Positions 1 to 5,841 of a stretch of DNA of 5,949 nt are shown here, one piece after another (the first letter of the stretch is position 1; every line of letters starts with the position of its first letter). The notes beneath the pieces are model-generated. The model made no database searches. It was not told where the DNA came from and saw only the letters and a program-made list of their open reading frames with translations. The DNA is taken from contig NZ_JBAKFX010000108.1 of the NCBI RefSeq assembly GCF_037577855.1, forward strand, positions 1-5,949. The letters are read 5' to 3'. Both the position numbers and the translations under genes were made by a program. Source of the stretch: Dethiothermospora halolimnae (GTDB lineage Bacteria; Bacillota; Clostridia; Tissierellales; VENL01).

Positions 1-850
1 ATATATAATTTTGATGGTATCTTATAAAATTTTTATATTGTTCTTTTTCTTGTTCTAATATTTTTTTAGTGGTGAAATATGCATTATAGTAATCTCCCTC
101 TTTAAAATCTTTTGGCAATATATATTTCCCCCCCAAAAATTCTTTCCTTAACCCTTTAATACACTTTTTCATTTCTTCTGTATTTATATTTGCTTCTTTG
201 TTTTTTATATCTATAACATCCAATTGATGAATATTATAGTCGTATATATCTCTTATAAATTGTCGTCTTAGTTTCACTTCGTTTTTCTCTAGCCATTTAT
301 CTCTAATACTTCTATAATCCTCCCAGCTCCAATCATATTCTGGTTCTTTTATATCTAAATAATCCAATTCGTCTTTATCTATTAAAAAGATTTCAGTTTT
401 CATTCCTATTGGTACAAAATAATTGTTTTTATCTTTTATAGAATCATATATTTTATTTGAATTTTTTAATTTTCCATCTAAGTTTAAAGCTACACCACTA
501 TCTGTATATATCTTTATTGGAGTTTCACAAAGGTATATCAGTGTAGGTCCCTTATCTAGATATAATTTGGTATTTAACTTTTTAAAAAACTCCTCTTGAG
601 TTTCTCCTTTTATAATATCGTACTTTATTTTTAATCCCGTTTCTTTTTCAATTTTATCAAGGCCATATATTAACATCACAAGTCTATTTCCAAAATAACG
701 ATAATCATCTTCCCAAATAGCTATCGTTACCTCATCTTTATTTATTTCTTCTAATAAGTTATTTGAATTTGATTTTTTATCAGTTTCTCCTTGAAAACAT
801 CCCGATAAGATCACTACTAATAATATAAAAGATATAAATATTCTTTTCAT
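1..850 (-). CDS. Solute-binding-protein-like lipoprotein, gene 1 (3' end beyond window)
   Basis: The frame opens at ATG 850 and stays open for 283 codons to the left edge, so the C-terminal part (about 180 residues judging by the paralogs) is missing from the window. AGGAGG at 864-859 supports the start. The N terminus MKRIF is followed by a hydrophobic stretch and the lipobox LSGC with Cys18, so the product should be a lipid-anchored surface protein. After a polar linker come TIAIWE (about 42-47), LYLDKGPTLIYL (about 96-107), PIGMKT (about 147-152) and YDWSW, the order seen in the paralogs. It is closest to the gene at 5816-4431: only one residue differs over about 86 residues after the first variable patch. 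Known of the family: such proteins capture a sugar or other small ligand for an ABC importer. Ligand and partner are unknown. A run of seven G (minus strand, 134-128) encodes part of LGGK. The downstream end cannot be judged, so an intact gene is assumed. Confidence 0.9.
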   Translation of the reverse strand, partial: MKRIFISFILLVVILSGCFQGETDKKSNSNNLLEEINKDEVTIAIWEDDYRYFGNRLVMLIYGLDKIEKETGLKIKYDIIKGETQEEFFKKLNTKLYLDKGPTLIYLCETPIKIYTDSGVALNLDGKLKNSNKIYDSIKDKNNYFVPIGMKTEIFLIDKDELDYLDIKEPEYDWSWEDYRSIRDKWLEKNEVKLRRQFIRDIYDYNIHQLDVIDIKNKEANINTEEMKKCIKGLRKEFLGGKYILPKDFKEGDYYNAYFTTKKILEQEKEQYKNFIRYHQNYI

Positions 851-870
851 TCCATCCCCCTCCTAATTTA

Positions 871-898
871 TAAGAGTATTTATATATGTAAAAAGTTC
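871..898 (-). promoter_or_regulatory. Conserved GAACTT-N11-AAATRYTCYWA element upstream of gene 1
   Basis: On the minus strand GAACTT (898-893) is followed after 11 bases by AAATACTCTTA (881-871), whose last base is 21 nt before the ATG. The same two blocks at the same spacing precede the other three genes. GAACTT resembles the -35 of some extracytoplasmic-function sigma promoters. The second block would then hold the -10 and would place the transcription start at or just before the ribosome binding site. It could instead be an operator. Confidence 0.45.
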
Positions 899-1014
899 AT
901 TTTGTTATCAGCTTTTTTCTTAGAGATATATTATCGAAAATTTTTTCTATTTTAAATATAAACATATTATCCCATTATGAAATATATAAAATCCACTACT
1001 TAAATAACAAAAAC
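897..1014 (-). pseudogene. Decayed copy of the repeated intergenic small open frame
   Basis: This segment aligns with the open frame in the blocks at 2704-2531 and 4356-4183 but has diverged. The first residues after the hairpin (VFVI) match, then a TAA stop interrupts at the fifth codon, and indels follow. Further on a short frame of 22 codons from ATG 965 (MFIFKIEKIF...) still resembles the MEFIFNIE part of the copy at 4302. No ribosome binding site precedes it. It is best read as a degraded duplicate, whether the ancestor was a gene or only a repeat. Confidence 0.4.
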
Positions 1015-1044
1015 GGCGACACCTCCTAAAACTAAGTTGTCGCC
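1002..1044 (-). terminator. Intrinsic terminator of gene 2
   Basis: A perfect 7-bp stem, GGCGACA (1044-1038 on the minus strand) with TGTCGCC (1021-1015), encloses a 16-nt loop and is followed by GTTTTTGTTATTT. It begins 31 nt after the TAG of the upstream gene. In a very AT-rich region this GC-rich stem plus T-run is the expected form of a Rho-independent terminator. The loop contains TTAGGAGG, as in the two sister hairpins. Confidence 0.75.
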
Positions 1045-1045
1045 A

Positions 1046-1069
1046 CAATAATTCACAATTAACAATTGT
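1046..1069. repeat. Heptanucleotide tandem repeat, short version
   Basis: On the plus strand the units AATTCAC and AATTAAC are followed by AATTG, directly next to the hairpin. The copies at 2736-2773 and 4388-4425 hold two more units. The stretch ends in the palindrome CAATTG. It lies between the stop codon and terminator of gene 2 and so would be part of the 3' untranslated region. Confidence 0.6.
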
Positions 1070-1074
1070 TTCTC

Positions 1075-2475
1075 CTATTCATTTAAATATATATTATACT
1101 GATTCTCTAGCTCCTGTAGCTTTCTTTCTAACTTACTATCATTATATTCTTCATCTGCAAATACTAGCTTAAATATGTCCTTATATAGCTTATCTTTTAG
1201 TATATATATGCTCATATTTTGATCTTCATAGGTTAATTTAGGTTTATTTTCTCCACTTTTTATTTTTTCTAATAAATATTCTTTTAATTCTAATGCTTCC
1301 TGGCTGAGTTTTTGGTTTTTCTCTAATACTCTTATTTTTTCTTCTATATCTTTATTTACTGGATAAAAAGATAACATAAAAGGCTTCCTGCTTGAATTAT
1401 AAAGTCTCATCTGCATATCATCACTTAATAGATAATTTATGAGTTTTGTTCCTAACTCAATATTTTCTCCATTTCTATTTACTAAAAATCCCCCTAATGA
1501 TACGTTTTTATCTTCATTCATAACATTAGAAACTACTATTTTATTTTCTTTCATCCTTTTATCCACAACAAAAGCATGTAATTCAGTTTCTATTAGTTCA
1601 GAAAATATATAATCTGGATGATATTTAATAAATGACTTGTAATCTGTATCTTTCTGCCTCTTCACAGATTCAGTAGTAAAGTATGCATTATAGTAGTCTT
1701 TTTGCTTAAAGTTTTTCGGTAATATATATTTCCCTCCTAAAAATTCACTTCTTAAATCTTTTATACATTTTTTCATTTCTTCTGTATTTATATTTGCTTT
1801 TTTATTTTCCATATCTATAATATCTAATTGATTAATCTTATAGTCATATATATCTTTTATAAAATGTCTTCTTAGTTTTACCTCATTCTTATCTATCCAT
1901 TTATCTCTAATACTTGTATAGTCGCTCCAACTCCAGTCATATTTTGGCTCCTTTATTCCCAAATAGTCAAACTCTTCCCTAGTAATAAGTAAACTATGAG
2001 TTTTCATACCTATGGGCACAAAATAATCATCTCTATCTTTTATAGAATCATATATTTTATCTAGATTTTCTACTTTTCCCTTTAGCTTTAAAGCGACTCC
2101 ACTATCTGTGTATATCTTTATAGGTGTTTCACAAAGATATATTAATGTTGGTCCCCTATCTAGATATAATTTAGTATTTAACTTTTTGAAAAATTCTTCT
2201 TGAGTTTCTCCCTCTATAATGTCGTATTTAACTTTTATCCCTGCTTCCTTTTCAATTTTATTAATCTCATAGTTTAACATTTCAAATTCCTCTGTATAAT
2301 AACGATAATCATCTTCCCAAATGGCTATTGTTACCTCATTTTTATCTTCTCTCTCATTCTGTTCTATTGCTTCTTCTACCAGATTATTAGATGTTAACTC
2401 CTTTTCATTATCTTCCTCAGAACATCCTGATAAAATAAATACTAATAATGTAATAAATATAAATACTTTTTTCAT
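1075..2475 (-). CDS. Solute-binding-protein-like lipoprotein, gene 2
   Basis: This 466-residue protein starts MKKVFIF and has the lipobox LSGC with Cys18, so it should be secreted, diacylated and held at the outer face of the membrane. A charged linker (about 19-46) leads to TIAIWE (49-54), LYLDRGPTLIYL (about 103-114), PIGMKT (about 154-159), YDWSW (about 179-183) and LGGFLVNRNG (about 327-336). The last segment and the following YLLSDDMQ match the well-known pattern near the C-terminal lobe of family 1 solute-binding proteins (GGF..., then 'fl.sdevQ'). Length is typical for that family. The last 66 or so residues are nearly identical to gene 4. AAAGGGGG at 2492-2485 is the ribosome binding site, and a start-stop ATGTAA overlaps the ATG just upstream. 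No permease or ATPase gene adjoins it. Binding of a sugar or other small ligand is inferred, and the ligand is unknown. It probably forms its own transcription unit. Confidence 0.93.
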   Translation of the reverse strand: MKKVFIFITLLVFILSGCSEEDNEKELTSNNLVEEAIEQNEREDKNEVTIAIWEDDYRYYTEEFEMLNYEINKIEKEAGIKVKYDIIEGETQEEFFKKLNTKLYLDRGPTLIYLCETPIKIYTDSGVALKLKGKVENLDKIYDSIKDRDDYFVPIGMKTHSLLITREEFDYLGIKEPKYDWSWSDYTSIRDKWIDKNEVKLRRHFIKDIYDYKINQLDIIDMENKKANINTEEMKKCIKDLRSEFLGGKYILPKNFKQKDYYNAYFTTESVKRQKDTDYKSFIKYHPDYIFSELIETELHAFVVDKRMKENKIVVSNVMNEDKNVSLGGFLVNRNGENIELGTKLINYLLSDDMQMRLYNSSRKPFMLSFYPVNKDIEEKIRVLEKNQKLSQEALELKEYLLEKIKSGENKPKLTYEDQNMSIYILKDKLYKDIFKLVFADEEYNDSKLERKLQELENQYNIYLNE

Positions 2476-2497
2476 TACATCAATCCCCCTTTATATA

Positions 2498-2525
2498 TAG
2501 GAGCATTTAATCATCTAAAAAGTTC
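2498..2525 (-). promoter_or_regulatory. Conserved GAACTT-N11-AAATRYTCYWA element upstream of gene 2
   Basis: GAACTT (2525-2520) and AAATGCTCCTA (2508-2498) are separated by 11 bases, and the last base is 23 nt before the ATG. The order and spacing equal those of the other three copies. A TATATATAA follows but lies too close to the ribosome binding site to serve as an ordinary -10. Confidence 0.45.
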
Positions 2526-2530
2526 ATTTT

Positions 2531-2704
2531 TTATTGCACTTTAGATATTAATTTGTATAGACAATCTATATTTCTAAAATTATCAGCCTTTAACTCTTCT
2601 GTTGGAAATATTTTATTTGAATTTCCCTCTAAGTTAAAAATAAACTCTATCACCTTCAACTTACAAGTTTTATATACAAAATTCACTACTTTAATAACAA
2701 AAAT
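2531..2704 (-). other. Repeated small open frame, copy B (57 codons, no standard start)
   Basis: From ATT 2704 to TAA 2531 the frame reads IFVIKVVNFVYKT...SNKIFPTEELKADNF...LISKVQ. Seven bases before the ATT is AGGAGG, set in the hairpin. There is no in-frame ATG, and the only other candidate is GTG (VVNF), which lacks a ribosome binding site. Relative to copy A the aligned region differs by 16 substitutions and no indels. Seven of the changes are synonymous and no stop has arisen. I do not recognise the sequence. It may be a small protein with an unusual start, a remnant of a larger gene, or a non-coding repeat that happens to be open. Confidence 0.3.
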
Positions 2705-2734
2705 AGCGACACCTCCTAAACCTAAGCTGTCGCC
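2692..2734 (-). terminator. Intrinsic terminator of gene 3
   Basis: The 6-bp stem GCGACA/TGTCGC (minus strand 2733-2728 with 2711-2706), extended by a terminal G-U pair, is followed by ATTTTTGTTATT. It lies 44 nt after the TAA of gene 3. The sequence is the same as the hairpin after gene 4, including TTAGGAGG in the loop and 3' side. Confidence 0.7.
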
Positions 2735-2735
2735 A

Positions 2736-2773
2736 CAATAATTAACAATTAACCATTCACAATTAACAATTGT
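2736..2773. repeat. Heptanucleotide tandem repeat, long version (copy B)
   Basis: On the plus strand the units AATTAAC, AATTAAC, CATTCAC, AATTAAC and a partial AATTG follow each other. The stretch is identical over 38 bases to 4388-4425. The copy at 1046-1069 has two units fewer. It lies just downstream of the gene 3 stop codon. Confidence 0.65.
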
Positions 2774-2778
2774 CTTTC

Positions 2779-4131
2779 TTATTCATTTAAATAAACACTA
2801 TATCTATCCTCTAACTCCTTTAACTTCCTGCTTAATTCTTCAACACTATATTCCTCTTCTGTAAATATAAACTTAAATAAGTCTTTATAGAGTTTTCTTC
2901 TTAAATTAAAGGTCTTTAATGTTCTGTCATTTGTGTATAATCTTGGTTGTATTTCTCCCTTTTCCATTTTGTCATATATATAATTTTTAAGCTCCATAAT
3001 CTCTGGTTCTAAGCCCTGCTTTGACTCTATTTTTTCTATATCATCTTCTACTGTTTTTATTACTGGAGCATACATGTACTGACCTTCATACATTTTCATT
3101 TGAAATTCTTCTTCCAAAAGTCTATTTAAAAACTTATATCCTAGCTCTTTATTTTTCCCATTTTTATTAACTATAAACCCACCTAGATCCACATTATATT
3201 TAGGATGTTCAACATTTGGGAAAATCACCCTATTATCTATAACACCACTTTTCATACTGGATGTTTTTAATCCATTATCTGCGCTAAATGTTAAATAATA
3301 AGCTGTCATTCCTTTAGTCCTAAATTCTTCATATTTACTTCTCTCCTGATGACTAAAATCAAAGCAGGCCTTATAGTAGTCTTCATATGTAAAGTCATTT
3401 GGCAAAATATATTTTCCTGAATATATTTCCTTTTTCATAGTCTTTATACTTTCTCTCATTATTTTAGTATCTATGTTTATTGCTTTATAATCTTCACTAA
3501 ATATATTTATATTATCTAGTCTAATCCTTACTATGTCCTCTACATCGCTCCATGAGATTTCTATTGGAGCATTGTATTCCACCCATTTCTTTCTTATATC
3601 ATAATATTCATTTATTGTTAAATTAAAACCTGGTATTTCTATATCTAACTTTTCTATTTGAGCTTTATTAAATGATGTGCATATATAATATGCTCCTATT
3701 GGCACGAAATATATTTCTTCCTCTAAGTAGAAGTCATATATATTATTAATATTAGGTATCATATTGTGGTCTACTTTTTTTGCTATACCTTTCTCTTTAA
3801 ACATTTGATAATAGTAAGGCTTATAACTTATATATATAAGAGTGGGACCTTTATCTAGGTATAGCTTAACATTTATATTATCTAGGAATTCTTCGTAAGT
3901 ATCTCCTTTGATGATGTCAAATTTAACTTTTATATCTTTAATATCATCATATTTACATACATCATGGAAATAAGGCATGTCATCTATATGACCATCATAA
4001 TAATCCTTTTCCCATATAGCTATAGCTATCTCTTTATCTTCATTGCTTATACTGTCAACATTACTTTCATTTGTACAGGACACTAGTAATAATATGATAC
4101 ATAATATAATAAGTAACACTTTTTTCATCAT
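2779..4131 (-). CDS. Divergent solute-binding-protein-like lipoprotein, gene 3
   Basis: This 450-residue protein is a clear but distant paralog of its neighbours. Shared landmarks are IAIWE (about 37-41), KLYLDKGPTLIY (about 89-100), YFVPIG (about 141-146), DLGGFIVNKNG (about 315-325) and the C-terminal LYKDLFKF...YSVYLNE. The lipobox is LVSC (Cys19 from the first ATG). Two ATGs stand in tandem: alignment with the paralogs and a 9-nt gap from AAGGAG (4143-4138) favour the second, at 4128, while the first has a 6-nt gap and is also possible. The WSW motif of the other three is replaced by FNLT, and their two internal cysteines are absent, although other cysteines occur, so the binding site has probably changed. 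The gene is bracketed by near-identical 276-bp direct repeats. Family role: ligand capture for an ABC importer. The ligand is unknown and no transporter partner is present. Confidence 0.93.
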   Translation of the reverse strand: MMKKVLLIILCIILLLVSCTNESNVDSISNEDKEIAIAIWEKDYYDGHIDDMPYFHDVCKYDDIKDIKVKFDIIKGDTYEEFLDNINVKLYLDKGPTLIYISYKPYYYQMFKEKGIAKKVDHNMIPNINNIYDFYLEEEIYFVPIGAYYICTSFNKAQIEKLDIEIPGFNLTINEYYDIRKKWVEYNAPIEISWSDVEDIVRIRLDNINIFSEDYKAINIDTKIMRESIKTMKKEIYSGKYILPNDFTYEDYYKACFDFSHQERSKYEEFRTKGMTAYYLTFSADNGLKTSSMKSGVIDNRVIFPNVEHPKYNVDLGGFIVNKNGKNKELGYKFLNRLLEEEFQMKMYEGQYMYAPVIKTVEDDIEKIESKQGLEPEIMELKNYIYDKMEKGEIQPRLYTNDRTLKTFNLRRKLYKDLFKFIFTEEEYSVEELSRKLKELEDRYSVYLNE

Positions 4132-4137
4132 TTTAAT

Positions 4138-4143
4138 CTCCTT
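4138..4143 (-). promoter_or_regulatory. Ribosome binding site of gene 3, bearing on start choice
   Basis: AAGGAG on the minus strand lies 6 nt before ATG 4131 and 9 nt before ATG 4128. In the paralogs the start homologous to MKK or MKR sits 7-9 nt from the ribosome binding site, so 4128 is the better match, although initiation at 4131 would add only one Met. Confidence 0.6.
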
Positions 4144-4149
4144 TATATA

Positions 4150-4177
4150 TAGGAGTATTTAAACATCTAAAAAGTTC
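4150..4177 (-). promoter_or_regulatory. Conserved GAACTT-N11-AAATRYTCYWA element upstream of gene 3
   Basis: GAACTT (4177-4172) and AAATACTCCTA (4160-4150) are 11 bases apart and end 22 nt before ATG 4128. This copy lies within the direct repeat, so its match to the gene 2 copy is partly explained by recent duplication. The matches to the gene 1 and gene 4 copies are not so easily explained. Confidence 0.45.
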
Positions 4178-4182
4178 ATTTT

Positions 4183-4356
4183 TTATTGGACTTTACATAT
4201 CAATTCATATAGACAATCTATATTTGTGAAATTATCAGCCTTTAACTCTTCTGTTGGAAATATTTTATTTGAATTTTCTTCTATATTAAAAATAAACTCC
4301 ATAACCTTCAACTTACAAGTATTATATACAAAATCCACTACTTCAATAACAAAAAT
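4183..4356 (-). other. Repeated small open frame, copy A (57 codons, no standard start)
   Basis: The frame runs from ATT 4356 to TAA 4183 and reads IFVIEVVDFVYNT...NIDCLYELICKVQ. An ATG at 4302 would give 39 residues beginning MEFIFNIE, but it has no ribosome binding site and is ATA in copy B. AGGAGG stands 7 nt before the ATT. Upstream of the ATT the frame also stays open through the hairpin and heptanucleotide repeats back to a TGA overlapping the end of gene 4. I recognise no family. Absence of indels and stops against copy B is weak evidence for coding, and lack of a start is evidence against. Confidence 0.3.
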
Positions 4357-4386
4357 AGCGACACCTCCTAAACCTAAGCTGTCGCC
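4344..4386 (-). terminator. Intrinsic terminator of gene 4
   Basis: The stem GCGACA/TGTCGC (4385-4380 with 4363-4358 on the minus strand), with a closing G-U pair, is followed by ATTTTTGTTATTG. It lies 44 nt after the TAG of gene 4 and matches the hairpin after gene 3 exactly. Confidence 0.7.
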
Positions 4387-4387
4387 A

Positions 4388-4425
4388 CAATAATTAACAA
4401 TTAACCATTCACAATTAACAATTGT
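4388..4425. repeat. Heptanucleotide tandem repeat, long version (copy A)
   Basis: Four 7-bp units (AATTAAC twice, CATTCAC, AATTAAC) plus AATTG on the plus strand are identical to 2736-2773. They lie between the gene 4 stop codon and its terminator. Confidence 0.65.
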
Positions 4426-4430
4426 ACTCC

Positions 4431-5816
4431 CTATTCATTTAAATATATATTATACTGATTCTCTAGCTCCTGTAGCTTTCTTTCTAACTTACTATCACTG
4501 TACTCTTCATCTGCAAATACTAGCTTAAATATGTCTTTATATAGCTTGTCTTTTAGTATATATATGCTCATATTTTGATCTTCATAGGTTAATTTAGGTT
4601 TATTTTCTCCACTCTTTATTTTTTCTAATTCTTCTGCTTTTATCTTCAATGCTTTATCACTTAGGTCTCTATTTTTCTCAAGCTTTTTTATTTCATCTTC
4701 TATATCTTTATTTACTGGATAAAAAGATAGTACATAGGGTTCTCTCTCTGAATTATAAAGCTTCTTCTGAACTTCGTCGCTTAATAAATAATTTATAAAC
4801 TTTATTCCCTCCTCTATATTTTCTCCGTTTTTATTTACTAGAAAGCCTCCTAACGATAAATTCCTATCTCCATTAATGATATTTGATACTATTATCTTGT
4901 TTTCTTTATTTCTTTTGTTTGTTACATAAGGGTAAAGTGCATGTTCTCCCGTATATATAAGTATATAATCTTGATTATAATATCTTATAAATCTTTTATA
5001 TTCTTCTTTCCCTTGTTCTGATATGTTTTTAGTGGTGAAATATGCATTATAGTAATCTCCCTCTTTAAAATCTTTTGGCAATATATATTTCCCGCCGAAA
5101 AATTCTTCCCTTAACCCTTTAATGCACTTTTTCATTTCTTCTGTATTTATATTTGCTTCTTTATTTTTTGTGTCTATAATATCTAATTGATTGATATTAT
5201 AATCATATAAGTCTCTTATAATGTATCGTCTTAATTTCACTTTATTTTTCCCTAGCCATTTATTTTTAATACTTATATAATCATCCCAACTCCAATCATA
5301 TTCTGGTTCTTTTATACCTAAATAATTCAACTCATCTCTATCTATTAGAAAAATTCCAGTCTTCATCCCTATTGGTACAAAATAATTATTTTTATCTTTT
5401 ATAGAATCATATATTTTATTTAAATTTTTTAGTTTCCCATCTAAATTTAAAGCCACACCACTATCTGTATATATCTTTATTGGAGTTTCACAAAGGTATA
5501 TTAACGTAGGTCCCTTATCTAGATATAATTTGGTATTTAACTTTTTAAAAAACTCCTCTTGAGTTTCTCCCTTTATAATATCGTACTTTATTTTTAATCC
5601 CGTTTCTTTTTCAATTTCATCAAGACTGTATACTAGCATCTCCAAGTTTACTTGATAATAATGATAGTTATCTTCCCAAATAGCTATTGTTACCTCGTCT
5701 TTATTTGTTTTTTTTTCAATTAAATCATTTGATGTTAATTTTTTATCAGTGTCTCCTTGGAAACATCCCGATAAGAGCATTACTAATAATATAAAAAGCA
5801 TAAATATTCTTTTCAT
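4431..5816 (-). CDS. Solute-binding-protein-like lipoprotein, gene 4
   Basis: This 461-residue protein begins MKRIFMLF and has the lipobox LSGC with Cys18. GAGGAGG at 5830-5824 fixes the start with a 7-nt gap. After the linker come TIAIWE (43-48), a variable patch (50-67), LYLDKGPTLIYL (97-108), PIGMKT (148-153), YDWSW (173-177), LGGFLVNKNG (322-331) and YLLSDEVQ (343-350). The last two follow the usual pattern of the C-terminal lobe of family 1 solute-binding proteins. A charged C-terminal helix ends QYNIYLNE. The inferred role is an extracellular ligand receptor anchored to the membrane, probably feeding an ABC importer not encoded here. It is the first gene of the array in transcription order and the only one not preceded by the repeat block. 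The linker includes a run of nine A (5716-5708, minus strand) coding EKK. Ligand unknown; family call fairly sure from motif order, not from a search. Confidence 0.94.
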   Translation of the reverse strand: MKRIFMLFILLVMLLSGCFQGDTDKKLTSNDLIEKKTNKDEVTIAIWEDNYHYYQVNLEMLVYSLDEIEKETGLKIKYDIIKGETQEEFFKKLNTKLYLDKGPTLIYLCETPIKIYTDSGVALNLDGKLKNLNKIYDSIKDKNNYFVPIGMKTGIFLIDRDELNYLGIKEPEYDWSWDDYISIKNKWLGKNKVKLRRYIIRDLYDYNINQLDIIDTKNKEANINTEEMKKCIKGLREEFFGGKYILPKDFKEGDYYNAYFTTKNISEQGKEEYKRFIRYYNQDYILIYTGEHALYPYVTNKRNKENKIIVSNIINGDRNLSLGGFLVNKNGENIEEGIKFINYLLSDEVQKKLYNSEREPYVLSFYPVNKDIEDEIKKLEKNRDLSDKALKIKAEELEKIKSGENKPKLTYEDQNMSIYILKDKLYKDIFKLVFADEEYSDSKLERKLQELENQYNIYLNE

Positions 5817-5841
5817 TCTATCCCCTCCTCGTATAATATAG

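Larger units (their letters stand above)
2498..2773. repeat. 276-bp intergenic direct repeat, copy B
   Basis: This aligns base for base with 4150-4425 (constant offset 1652) with 18 mismatches and no indels, about 93% identity. It spans the heptanucleotide repeats, the hairpin terminator, the small open frame and the GAACTT element. It fills the roughly 300-nt gap between genes 3 and 2. Together with copy A it brackets gene 3. Confidence 0.9.
4150..4425. repeat. 276-bp intergenic direct repeat, copy A
   Basis: This is the partner of 2498-2773, with 18 mismatches over 276 aligned bases and no gaps. It fills the roughly 300-nt interval between genes 4 and 3 and contains the heptanucleotide repeat, terminator hairpin, small open frame and GAACTT element. 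Confidence 0.9.

Noticed and set aside
2483..2497. TATATATAA as a housekeeping -10 for gene 2 (also seen before gene 3)
   Set aside because: It would place the transcription start inside the ribosome binding site, and no -35 is present at a normal distance.
2553..2741. 62-codon ATG-started open frame on the plus strand
   Set aside because: It lies antisense to the repeat block, has no ribosome binding site, no recognisable domain, and covers the terminator hairpin. It is most likely a shadow of the repeated segment.
1002..4386. Hairpins spaced through the locus as a possible CRISPR array or riboswitch series
   Set aside because: Only three hairpins lie more than a kilobase apart, each just after a stop codon and followed by a T-run. 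They behave as terminators, and there is no repeat-spacer pattern or conserved aptamer-like fold before a start codon.
2498..4425. Repeat-flanked gene 3 as an insertion sequence or transposon
   Set aside because: No transposase, terminal inverted repeats or target-site duplications are visible. The flanking repeats are functional intergenic blocks, so tandem duplication explains them better.
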